Positions 20,391 through 30,988 of a DNA stretch of 64,000 nucleotides are shown here, one piece after another; within the stretch, counting starts at the first letter, position 1, and every line of letters starts with the position of its first letter. A model generated the notes under the pieces. The model ran no database searches and was not told where the DNA came from. It saw nothing but the letters and a program-made list of their open reading frames with translations. Origin of the DNA: Corynespora cassiicola (taxonomy: Eukaryota; Ascomycota; Dothideomycetes; Pleosporales; Corynesporascaceae); assembly GCA_022059125.1 (NCBI GenBank), contig JAEUWY010000006.1:682001-746000 (forward strand), in the 5' to 3' direction. The position numbers and the translations under genes were made by a program.

Positions 20391-22915
20391 CTATGCAAGC
20401 CAAAAGTCGCACGGAAAACTCTCCTGTTGATCGTACCACTCGGTAGGCACTATCGCTACCCCCAATCGCTCCAAGTATCCTGGAGATGAGGTATCATGGA
20501 AGGTGGAGCAGATCGTTCCATCTTTGTCCACCGGCTTGTAAACAAGGAGAAGGCAAGTATTGACTGCTGTAGAAAGACCGACAACACCAAAGCAAGTAAG
20601 AGAGGAGTCCATGTCCCATTCTGGAGCTATGGTCAGATGAATCCGTACATGAGCCATTTTCCCCATTTGGTCAATGCATTGAACGATTGCACCGTTCTGG
20701 CCAAGATAATAAGCATAACACTCATAGGGAGGGCTTATTTTTTGTTTCCAGTTTCCTTGCCTATCAGAGTAAAGAGTCATGCCCTGATCAGGAAGCCGAG
20801 TTCGGGTCGCTTGGAGGTGCAGGCAGCGACTAATGATGCGAAGCTGGGAGGGATAGCCGAATCCTTGGTGTCTCCGCCATTGAGAAACAGGTTTCAGTTG
20901 ATCGTTTTCATCGGCGTAGAAAATCTGGTTTCCGAATGGTTCTACTTCTCCAGGTTCTCTTTCTGTAGCAACTCCACCAACCAGCCAATGAACCTCGCCT
21001 TCCCAACCACACCAGGACCAAGACGGAAAGTCCCATCGCCTACATCTTGGTATGAACATGGTTCCATGAGTCCATAGAAGGCCACATGCAACATCGAGCT
21101 CGTAATTTTTTAAACCCCTGGAGGAGGGGCCCTGATGGACCTCGTTATCCGGAATGAATGGTATGCCATATATGTGTTCGATGGGTGGTTTCTCGTAGAG
21201 GAAACGATCGAGGATACTTTGCACTGCGGCAAGAGAATCACTCGCGTATGTCAAGTTCCGTCTGGTGTAATTCTCAACGTGAGTCTCGAAGATGCTCAAC
21301 GATTGAGGCTTTTCTTGGTTTCCAGTATCTTCCCGGCGATACAATCCCATTGTTCCGGTGTAATATCGATAACCATGATTTTTGGAATGCTTGAGATATT
21401 TGTCACGGAGTTGGTGAGTTGGTTGCAGGCCATTCCGGTGATAGTGCGACATAACCACGCCAAAAGACTCACGGCTAAGTTGTCGAGAGCATTTGAAATA
21501 CAACTCGGTGTCCGTGAATATCAGTTGGCGTTGAGAAAAGAATTGTTCTTGGTACGTCCATCCTCGTGTATTATAGATCGAGGATGTGTGGATTGGATCC
21601 ACGCTCGGCGAAATGGATGTGAATAGGTTGCTCGCAAGATTTAATTGAACAGGATGATTCATTCTAGCCATACTTACCCCCGGAAGGCTTTTGTTTGGGA
21701 GTAGAGTTAGCTTGACATTCATCAACTGATCGATGGGAATATGTGTATCCGCAGGAAGGAATACTGAGAAATGTCAAATTTCACATACCCATAATCTGCC
21801 CCTGAACTTGAGGCTGCTATGATAGTCACTTTAGAGTGCTTGTAGACTAGGTCCATCCGCGCAATCTGTTGGTGTTTTGTACTGGGGTTTGATGATATGC
21901 AGAAGCAATCCACCCAGAGGAAAGGAATACCGAGATTCTTTGTGACAGTTAGAGCGTCTTCAATGACATTTGGGCAGACATCAGGCAAGGATCTTAGATG
22001 TGTGTCCTCTGTTATGCGTGGAACGGAATTTCCCCAAACATAGCTAAGAGCGGCATAATCCACCTTGTCCTTTGAATCCCATCGAATGATTTTCCGTGTT
22101 TGACATTCAATCAGATACAGAACTACTGATCGAGGGAATCTACCATTGTGGAGACCACACGCATTATTGTTGGAGCACTCGGCCATCCATTCTCGGACGA
22201 TTTCGTAATTGATGCTCCAGTGTTCAAATTGACGTCCAAAAATCGATTGTATCTTCATTTTTGATTCCACGTGTAGCATTACACCAGAAACGGTTGCCTT
22301 GTTGATAATGAAGAAGCTTTGATACGGTTCTGTCTTCATTACATCGGATGTCGTGAGCCTTCTTTTCCAACCCTTTACAACAGCGTAAAGCGGTGTTTCT
22401 TCAGGAGGCCGATACATATTCAGCTTCTCCCTAGGGCCTTTTGTTGAAGCAATCTCAAAAAGAAGTTGATGGCCCGGAAAGGCATAAAGCGAGTAGATGA
22501 CGGGCGTGATGTAGTGGTGCATTCTCATCACGTTGAAGAATCTGCATAATTTACATTCCGATTCTAGGAGCGTATGCGGCAGGGCTGCAAGGAAGATTCC
22601 GTGTTCGTTTCCCTTGTTTTCGAAGCGTATATGCTTAACCTTCTTGTAGATCTTCGTGCAAGTGCGACATATCTCTTCTTCGGGGCTGGCTTCAGAGGAC
22701 GACACGTTTGACGTTGATTTAGCGGGCCATATTCCATCTACTGCGAGGGGGAAAAAATCAATCGTCTGATCATAATTCGAGGCGGCTTCCCTGGCGTCCT
22801 GGCGATGTGAGTCATTTGGTGAATCGGGAATCGCGTCGTATTTCGGATAAGTAGTTCTATTCAATGAAATTCCAGTAGTTTCCGCGGGAAGCTGATTTGC
22901 TGTTTCCAGAGACAT
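20391..22915 (-). CDS. HET-domain (heterokaryon incompatibility) protein
   Basis: HET-domain proteins act in non-self recognition and programmed cell death after hyphal fusion, though most family members are untested. Exons are 22915-21789 and 21687-20391 (807 aa). The 101-nt intron has a GCTAAC branch site, and splicing gives the HET-typical join ADYGLPGVSMARM. HET core motifs are VDYAALSYVWG (about 283), IEDALTVTKNLGIPFLWVDCFCI (in two parts, about 313-335), and YKHSKVTIIAASS. The second exon holds the second half of the domain, IYNTRGWTYQEQFFS, then SQRQLIFTDTELYF. Upstream of the HET core, two CxxC pairs (EEICRTCTKIYKK and SECKLCRFF) suggest a metal-binding N-terminal module. The C-terminal 300 residues have no recognised domain. 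The gene is AT-richer than its housekeeping neighbours. Confidence 0.92.
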
Positions 22916-23415
22916 TCAGAGGGATATAGACAAGCGTGTTGCAATGATGGTGAGAGGGAGACGTAGGCAGACATCGTTTTTTTCAGACCTGTGCAGTCTC
23001 GCCCAGTCTGATGTGGCCCCCAAGTCAGATAACGCCAAATATCTTGGTCTGCATAGTAAGCAGGAATACGATGCATCGACGTGAGCAGTTGGAAGACATG
23101 GAAACAAGTGAGTGACATCGAGGTTGGAGTTAGAATACCCAGTGCTGACGATAATAACAGACACTGCACATATAAAATTGAACAGTATGCTGAGCTCAAG
23201 AAAAAGAAAAATGTGCTCAGCCGATAAACTCTGATCGCCGTCGAAATTGTTCTTCAGTAACCAGGACAGACGCCCGCCCACCTCAACAAGCACGTAATTA
23301 GTGCTCTATCGTGCAATCCCAGAACGAGTTCCTCCCATGCCACTTTTCGCTACTTGAATGCTAGGCCCCACGGAGTTCGGGATGTTGACCAGGAAACAAC
23401 AAAAGGCTACTACTA
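22916..23415. other. intergenic, HET promoter and TIM21 3' region
   Basis: About 500 bp of moderately AT-rich sequence. Short minus-strand open frames upstream of the HET start have no recognisable product and are not needed for the gene model. Confidence 0.5.
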
Positions 23416-24198
23416 TTACCACCACCGGGCACCAAAGATCTTAGGCGCCACTTTGCTATCCTTCCTTCCCTCTGCATTCTCTAGATACACCCTCTGATGT
23501 CCCTTGACATCGACGGCCAGCAGGAACCACTCGAACTCGTTCTGACTTGGCCTCTTGGTCAAGTGCGCATGCACTACTCCCTGGCCCAGCGGGCCCTCGA
23601 CGTAGAACCTGAACTTCATATGCTCGGTGCCCCACTGATCCGTCTCATTGGTGCTAGAGATGAAGCGGTTGCGCGCCCACCGACTCCAAGACGACTCGCC
23701 AAATGCTGCGATTTGGGAACCTTCGCCGAGCAACTGCTGGCATTTGGGACTTGCGCGGACGGCGGATGTGGCGCGGTTGAAGTATGCGGTTTTCGAGGAT
23801 GGGGAGAGGACGTCACTGAAGAGGAAATAGCCTACCGCGCCCTGTTCATATGCATAAGCTTTCATCCTAAGGTACAAGGGAGGGAGCTATACAGTGAGGA
23901 CGACGCCGACGAGCACAATGCCTAGATTGAACGATTGTTGCACCGTCCGCGATGCTTTCTCTGCGGGACTCAATTCGCTCCATCGCACAGCTCCGGTGTC
24001 CGAAGCCACGGAAATCTGCTTGCGCGGCGGCGGCGGAGGCGGAGGGGGCGAACTGGAGCTATGGGTAGTCTTCGCAGGCCGCGATGTGGAAAAGGCGATG
24101 CGTGCGACAGGCCGTTTGCGGGGGATTACGATGGGTCGCCGCGCCCTGCACGGGCGGATTAGCTGTATAGCTTCGATAGGCCTGTATGTAGCTGTCAT
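23416..24198 (-). CDS. TIM21: mitochondrial import inner membrane translocase subunit TIM21
   Basis: Tim21 is a single-pass inner-membrane subunit of TIM23. It contacts Tom22 and links the translocase to respiratory complexes during presequence-protein import. Exons are 24198-23893 and 23841-23416 (243 aa). The N-terminus is Arg-rich with few acidic residues (RARRPIVIPRKRPVARIAFSTS), a good matrix-targeting presequence. A polyproline run of eight follows. One membrane helix (FNLGIVLVGVVLTGAVGYFLF, split here by the 51-nt intron) lies near residues 91-111. The intermembrane-space domain has conserved SSKTAYFNRA and then FYVEGPLGQGVVHAHLTK. The splice join removes an in-frame TAG immediately after the donor. 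The gene is divergent from MSP1. Confidence 0.93.
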
Positions 24199-24448
24199 GG
24201 CGATGAGGGACGTTGGTAAAGACGGTAGCCGGCCGTGTTCTGCAGTCGAGTGGAGAGCTTTGCAGCGGAGGTCCCACCTGCAGCTCGTGTGAGGCTCGTG
24301 GGACGCGCTCCACGCCAAGGCCGAGGCGTCGGAACAACGACGTCCAAAGTCTGGATAGCCAACGCATTCGTCCATCTTTCCTTTTATCTACCCGCAAGAA
24401 CACCCTCTTCTCCAAACGGTCAAGCATAGAGGAGAGTATACAGTCAGG
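24199..24448. promoter_or_regulatory. shared divergent promoter, TIM21 / MSP1
   Basis: Only 250 bp separate the start codons of two mitochondrial-membrane protein genes. The promoter and both 5' leaders must lie here. No defined activator site was assigned. Confidence 0.5.
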
Positions 24449-26054
24449 ATGAGTGGAAACAAGAAGTCTGGCCTCATGGGATATCTCCCTGATATCCTCA
24501 TGACCGCCGCAGCGGTATGTCGCCTCCGAACGGCCAGGGCAATGCATCTGTACGCATGCCACATGCGCTGCCCTCCCTCTGTGCTACACCGGTCTTACAA
24601 AATCATCCTGGCAACCTGAATAGCGCTAATATGACTGTTCGAACAGCCCATCTTAGCATATCTCGTCATTCGATCTCTCCTTTCGCGCTTAGACCCAGAC
24701 GCCCAACAGAAGGAAGAAGCAAAGAAAAAGGCCACAGCTGCGTCGCGCAAGCTCGATGCTATATTAGCAGAGAAGGCACGGAGTTACGATAGCGATAGCG
24801 AAGATGAATACGGCGGGCGGCGGCGTAGGAGGACGCGGAAGGAAGACTTGGAACTGACTCCTTACGAGCAAACCATCGCCATGGAAGTCGTTGCGCCCGA
24901 GGAGATCCCGGTCACCTTTGAGGGTATGTGATATATTTCAATCAGAGGCTGTCATTTGGATAGCAAGCAGAAAGGAAGACGGAAGACGCTAACAACTGGC
25001 AGACATTGGCGGTCTCGACAGCATCATTGAAGAACTCAAGGAATCCGTTATTTACCCCCTCACGCTCCCCCATCTCTACTCGCACTCGTCATCGCTTCTC
25101 TCTGCCCCCTCGGGTGTGCTCCTCTATGGTCCTCCCGGCTGCGGAAAGACTATGCTCGCCAAAGCCCTCGCCCACGAATCTGGCGCATGCTTTATCAACC
25201 TCCACATCTCTACCCTTACTGAGAAATGGTACGGCGACTCGAACAAGCTCGTCAACGCCGTCTTCAGTCTTGCGCGCAAACTCCAGCCCACCATTGTCTT
25301 CATTGACGAGATCGACGCCGTCCTAGGAACAAGGCGGAGCGGAGAGCACGAAGCCTCTGGCATGGTCAAGGCCGAGTACGGATTCCCACCCCCTCTCTAT
25401 CTCAGCAACTAATCCTCCCACAGATTCATGACGCATTGGGACGGTCTCGCGTCCAGCACCCGCGCCGGTAGTAGCGACCCGCAGCGCATCTGCATCCTCG
25501 GCGCAACCAACCGCATCCAAGACATTGACGAAGCCATCCTCCGCCGCATGCCCAAGAAGTTTCCCGTCGCCCTCCCCAACGCCTCGCAGCGCGCAAACAT
25601 CTTCAACCTCATCCTTCGCGGCACAAAAATCGACAACAACAACTTCGACATGAACTACCTCGTCCGCGCCAGCGCCGGCATGTCCGGCTCCGACATCAAG
25701 GAAGCCTGCCGCGACGCCGCCATGGGCCCCGTCCGCGAGTACATTCGCAGGAAGAAGGCCGACGGCTCGCTGAGCAAGGGTCGCGCCGTGCGGCCCGAGG
25801 ATGTGCGTGGTGTGCAGACGGCGGACTTTTTTGGCAGGGGCCGTGGTCTGCGCGAGCTTGAGGACCTCGATGATATCGTCGATGAGGTGGTGAATGTGCG
25901 CGAGGGCACGGCTAGGCGCGTGCAGACAGACTCGGAGTCGGGGACCGCCAGCACAAATGGCTCCGACGAGAGCAGCGATGCTGCTGCTGATCCGCGCTTC
26001 AGGGACTCGGCGTACCACGAGGCTGCGGCGGCGGACACGAGCGCGGCTAGGTAA
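24449..26054 (+). CDS. MSP1: MSP1/ATAD1-type AAA ATPase, mitochondrial outer membrane
   Basis: Msp1 extracts mislocalised tail-anchored proteins from the outer mitochondrial membrane. Exons are 24449-24514, 24647-24923, 25003-25375 and 25424-26054 (448 aa). The N-terminal membrane anchor is completed by the first splice ([17 protein letters not shown], about residues 18-34). A charged linker leads to the conserved [21 protein letters not shown] and [16 protein letters not shown]. The AAA core has Walker [14 protein letters not shown] (about 157), pore-loop region [15 protein letters not shown], Walker [12 protein letters not shown] (about 211) and the sensor region [18 protein letters not shown]. 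The tail after about residue 370 is Asp/Ser/Ala-rich. Introns are 132, 79 and 48 nt. Confidence 0.95.
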
Positions 26055-26250
26055 CGAAGCGTGGGGGTTTAGAGCACGGCTGGAGCGGGGCTTGGGTATG
26101 GCGATAATGCCCATTCATACATGCTCGCGCTCGCGCTCGCCCAAGGGAGGAGATTCCGTCTTCACACCGTATATATGCACCGAGACGCAACCCGTGACGA
26201 CGGAGCAGGGAGTTACGGCACACAAGGCCAGGCGGACAGTACACCTCTCT

Positions 26251-26295
26251 GACCTGACCTGACCTGACCCGACCCGACCCGACCTGATCTGACCT
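26251..26295. repeat. GACCT/GACCC pentanucleotide tandem repeat
   Basis: Nine consecutive 5-bp units, GACCT or GACCC with one GATCT, are read directly. They lie between the 3' ends of two convergent genes. Confidence 0.92.
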
Positions 26296-26447
26296 GAGAG
26301 CTCCTTTCCTGTACGGATTACATTTACCCACCTCCCCTCCACGAGAGAATGGATGGTGGGGCATACATGGCGTTGGGCTTGGGCTTGGGATTGGCTTGTG
26401 ATACTTTTTTTTCTTTTTCTTTCTCTCTCGATGACGATGATGATGTT

Positions 26448-26491
26448 GGAGGAGAGGAGGGAGGAGGGAGGGAGGAGGGAGGGAGGGAGGG
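26448..26491. repeat. GGA/GGGA purine-rich repeat
   Basis: A tract of about 44 bp of imperfect GGA and GGGA units gives a polypurine strand with many G runs. It could form a triplex or G-quadruplex, but no function is implied. Confidence 0.85.
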
Positions 26492-26829
26492 ATGAAATGC
26501 GAGATAGAATCGCAATGTCTAGATATGCGGGGACCTAAATGCATGGATTCCCCTATACGTTTTGTACATTTTGCGAGCACGTCTGAATAGATGAATGCAT
26601 GTACGCACTGCTTCCAGGCCAAACGTGCGTGTACATCATAAGTAGCAGGCGAAACATGGACTGGAGCATGGTCGGTGGATCATTTCATTCCCCTATCGGT
26701 ATCGGCTGAAAGAACAAGCAAGCGCCCGAGAGACCAAGGAAGACGCAGACGTCGCAGAGGACATGCATCTTTCTAAAGAGCCCCCCCCTCCCCCCTATAC
26801 AATCCTATCATACCATCTCTCGCACCTCT

Positions 26830-29800
26830 CTACTTTTTCTCCTCCGCTTCTTCCTCTTCTTCCTCTTCTTCTTCCTCATCCTCGTCCTCCTCATCGTCCT
26901 CACCAACCTCCTCCTCAGCACCTTCCTCGTCTTCCTCAACCTCCTTGACGGCAAGGTCATCTGCGGTGCCGCCCTCGCGCTCGAGCCGAAGGTACTCTTC
27001 CCATTCGGGGAACATCTCTTCGTCTCCCTCGCCATCGACGGGAGGCACACCAAGAAGCCTTGCGACCTTAGTCTTGTTGTCCTTTTCGAGACTCGCCTTC
27101 CACTTCTTCACAAGCTCAGCAGTAGCGCTGGGCTTGTACGTCTGCGAGAAGAGAACCGCCTCGGCGAAGCGGTTGGTCTTGGTCAGGAGGTCGATGCAGC
27201 CCTGCACGTCACCAACTTGCCACAGTGCTGAGAAGGCAACATTGTTGGCTGTGGCGGTTTCAGCCAGCTGGGCGAGCTCGCGCAGACCAGCTTCGTCCGA
27301 GGTCGCCGAGTAGACCAGAAGCAAGGACCCAAGATCCTTGGCCTTGACAAAGCACTCCTGCGCAAGCTTGATATCCCAGCCCGAGAGTGCTGCATCTCCG
27401 ACAGTCTTCCACTTGTGTTCAGTGTCGGCTTCACGGGCAATTTCAGTTGCCTGTTGCAGATCACCCAGGGAAAGAGCAAGGTCGAAGCGGTGCTCAGGGT
27501 CTGTGGCAACCTTAAGAGCAAGCTCCTTGTAGCCCTGTCCCTCCAGAAACCGGGCAATCTTGTTGTTCTGGTCCTTTGGTACAGAAGGCAGAATCTCCTC
27601 CGCGGCCTCGAGATCTCCACGTAGGACAAGAGTCTGGTACTCGACTACGGCGAGAGACAAAGCGAATGAGACAACGTTGACATCCTTGTCCGCAATGTAG
27701 ATCCTGGAGTCGCGGGGAAGGTATCCGAGAAGGTAGTGTGGTGAATCGAAGTGGGAAATGGTGTATGTCTGATCGCCGACAAGGTAGTTCAGTCGGTTGG
27801 TGCTGTTTGTGTAGATGAAACAATCGCCGACCCAGACACCTGTTCGGACGCTATTCCATGTCAGCAATCCAGTTGCTTATCAGGGTAGTGTAAGGCTTCT
27901 TACCTTTCGTTGATGTCGCAAACCACTTCGAAAGCTGACTCTGCGCCGTCTTCGTCGACCTCGCCATTCTGGACCGCTTCCAGATAAGCCTCCCGGGAAT
28001 ATCTGAGCACATAGAACGTGTCATCAGTGGCGAGCGTAACCAGCTCACCGCTTTCCGACCAGTAGACACTCTTCGGCTCAACTTCTATCCTTCGGACCAA
28101 AGCGCCGGTATCCCAGTCGAAGAGGCCAATGCCGCCCTGACCCTTGACTCCGAGGAGGATGCCGCCACTCAAGCCATCCGCGGAGAAACCGACGTTCAGG
28201 ACACTGCGCTCCTTGAAATTGCGGAAGATCTTGACGCTCGTGGACGACTCGCGGATAGCATAGTCCTTGTCGTGCTCTTTCGACGCCCAAACAAAGTCCA
28301 ACGCAGAGCCGAAAGCCTGGTTACGTAGAGCAAGCGCGGTATAGATGATGTACTCGCCGTCTCCGCATACTGCTACAAAACGACCGTTTGGAGAGTGGAG
28401 CAGCGACTGGGGGTAGATTTCAGTAGAGCCGAGGTCCTTGGTAGGAAGAGTGAGGCGTTCCGCGTCTTTGAGTTTCTCGTTGCCCTTGATGACAGCTGTG
28501 AGAATCTCATTATGCCTCGCCCAGAGAACCTTTCCTCCAGCGTCCATGCTAACCGCGGGCTCTTCCCGGCCCATGGAAATGACGACAGCTCCATCGTCGA
28601 AACCGAGCGCGACTCCGTTCTTTCCTTTTTGGTAGGCCACACACCAGGCTCGCTCAAGTCCGTAGTTCAAAGATTGCTCCAGCCTGTATGTAGAAGAATG
28701 CCAGATCTTAATGGTGCCGTCCTCGGATCCAGAGATGATGACAGGAAGCTCAGGGTGATACACCGCAAAGCTGACATTCGAGGTATGGCCCTCGAGCGTA
28801 GCAATAAGGGCCTTTGTGGTATAGTCCCAGACCTTGACCGTACGGTCGTCAGAGGTTGTAAGCAGGTATGGCTTGTCCGACTGCGGGTAGTAGTCGATAA
28901 AGTTCACTCCCTTGGCCTCATGCGCTTCCAGGGTGAAGTTGGGTGTCGAGCTACCCAGGGACCAGATCTTGACTGTCCGATCAAGACACGCTGAGGCGAA
29001 TGTGTTAGGGTCCTTGGGATTGATCGCAATGCCCATAACATAGTGGCCGTGTCCCTCAAATACTTGCACGCCTGCATGCCGTTAGCACCATGTAGTCTCG
29101 ATCGGCAAATGTCTTGCGAGCACATACATTTCCATCCCTTGTCCCAGTCCCAGAGCTTGATCGTCATGTCATCCTGCAACTACATCAGCCTATGTTCACG
29201 GCGCGTTCTAGGCGCGTTCCTTACACTGGCGGTCAACACGAAGGGCTGTGTGGGGTGCACGGCGATGGCACGAATATAATCGGGATGCGCCTCGAAAGAT
29301 GTGACCTTCTCCGAGGTGTTGTAGTTGTAAACGCGCATTTGGAAGTCATCGGAGCCTAGGATCCCGTCGTCAACAGCTTCGCCTTGCCATGTATCGCTGC
29401 GAGCACCCACCCGCGACTATCCAATTCTTCCGCGCAATAAAGCGACCCGCTCGGACGGGGACATCTGTAAGCTCGAACGTTTTGACGATCGATTGGGACA
29501 CGTAGGACCAGATGTGAACATGTCCTAATACTGTCAGCACTCCACGTTGTCCAAAGGTATCAAGCACCGTTGCTTACCGCTGTATAATGTCGTAAGAATC
29601 CATGGCTCGGTAGGGTGGAAGTCTGAAGCAATCCATCAGTAGTGCAACAGAAGCTCGAGGGCGTTGGGCGTACCAATTCCTAGCTATTGTTAGCAGAGCA
29701 TCTTCGGGGTGGAGCTGGTGGTGCGGCATACCTTTAACCCTCTCCGAGCGCGCAAAGAGCTGCCTCTGTGGTACGAAGGCTGGTTAGCATATTTGAATTG

Positions 29801-29850
29801 CATAGAAATCCGTATCGCAATTGCTCAGTTACCTTTACGTCCAAACGCAT
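26830..29850 (-). CDS. SEC27: coatomer subunit beta-prime (COPI)
   Basis: Beta'-COP is part of the COPI cage that buds Golgi-to-ER vesicles and reads KKxx retrieval signals. I model nine exons: 29850-29833, 29765-29732, 29679-29674, 29622-29578, 29524-29411, 29355-29225, 29173-29128, 29071-27904 and 27850-26830 (860 aa; yeast Sec27 is 889). The total is an exact multiple of three. The third exon is only six bases, yet it is required to read [18 protein letters not shown]40 blades fill residues 1 to about 300 ([55 protein letters not shown]). The COPA/B WD-associated and alpha-solenoid region follows ([20 protein letters not shown]). The last 35 residues are almost all Asp/Glu. Eight introns, seven of them in the first 200 codons. 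Confidence 0.95.
29674..29679 (-). other. SEC27: 6-nt microexon of SEC27
   Basis: The minus strand reads ..CTAG|GAATTG|GTACGC... It is bounded by a 52-nt upstream intron with a GCTAAC branch site and a 51-nt downstream intron. The six bases supply G-GA ATT G-AC, that is Gly-Ile-Asp across the junctions, which matches the conserved VKGIDFHP of beta'-COP. Confidence 0.85.
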
Positions 29851-30988
29851 GATTGCGGTTTACGGTGGTTGTGCGGAGGGGTGTATTATGAGACGTGGCT
29901 ACTTAAGCCAGTCCGCAGCGGCAGGGCAAGCGCCAAAAACACGCGCGGGGATGGAGCGGGCCGAGTTGTTTGGCGGGACGGGTTCGAGAAAAAAGGAATC
30001 GTGGTCGGTGAGACAGAGCAGCTGGTTACCGTCTGCGCTGGGGAGATGGTCGACAGGTGTGCTCGATGTTGCGCCAAGAGCAAGGTACAAGCCCGCCCTT
30101 CCGCACTAGGTAAGAACCAAAAATCCGTCGAACGCAGACGAAACGCATGACATTCACCGCCTAACTGGCCTAATGGGGAACTGCTAGTCGTTGGGTGCGG
30201 ACACCATTGTTCACCACGACACATGGCTTTGGTTCTTGTTGACGGCAAGAGGATCGAGCTAATGGGAGTATGGAAATTGACCGTTTGATAGTAATTGCTC
30301 AAGGAATAGCTACCCAGGTGCCTAGGTATGCTAAATCGTCCCAGAGACTGCCCGCGGCGGCTTTGGCTATCAAAGTCACGTGGCTGTCGAGTCGCTTCGC
30401 ACGGGAAGTGGACAGATGTTCGAAAGCTGATGCCAGACCGCGCGGCAGTCTCTTCGCCACGTCGTCCTATAAGCCTCACCAAGTCTGCAATCATGACTAT
30501 AGGTCGACATGGAGAATACGATTTGATGAACCTTTTTGTTCTCTTCTACATAACTATTTACCTCCCCACACCTCTCCTCTCTGCTTCTTCAATTCTTCTC
30601 ATGCAGATGCTTAGTAAATACTTCGTGCCTCAAATCCCCTAAATGAGAAAAAGGTCTAGCTAGGTAGCATAGACAGGTATCTAAGAAGTGAAATAGGAAA
30701 TCAGAAAATAATAAAGAAATATATGGGAGTAGGCTTTCTTAGCGAGAGTGAGAACAGTAGGAGAGAGCTTGGTCCGGACCGATACCAGCTTAGACGAGTC
30801 TGGTCAGTGCCGTGCTCGGTAGGAAGAACCTAAGAAAGTCCCGACGCCGTGAGGTAATTACACGTAGGGAACGACGACGGCTTTGCGTTGCACGTCATCG
30901 CGAAGGGAATTGCATCCACCCCCTTTTGCCTAAATATGATACAGTGACACGTGAGATCGTGCGTGGTGAGATGCGTTCAAGCGTGACT
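29851..30988. other. intergenic, SEC27 promoter and mucin 3' region
   Basis: About 1.1 kb. The left half must hold the SEC27 promoter. A minus-strand open frame across 29886-30494 overlaps it and has no recognisable product. I see no supported gene. Confidence 0.5.

Larger units (their letters stand above)
26055..26829. other. intergenic, convergent MSP1 / SEC27, repeat-containing
   Basis: About 775 bp between two converging genes. It contains a GACCT pentamer array and a GGGA-rich tract (listed separately). I see no gene. Confidence 0.6.

Noticed and set aside
29886..30494. 202-codon minus-strand open frame upstream of SEC27
   Set aside because: It overlaps the SEC27 promoter, has no recognisable protein and lacks neighbours' codon preferences.
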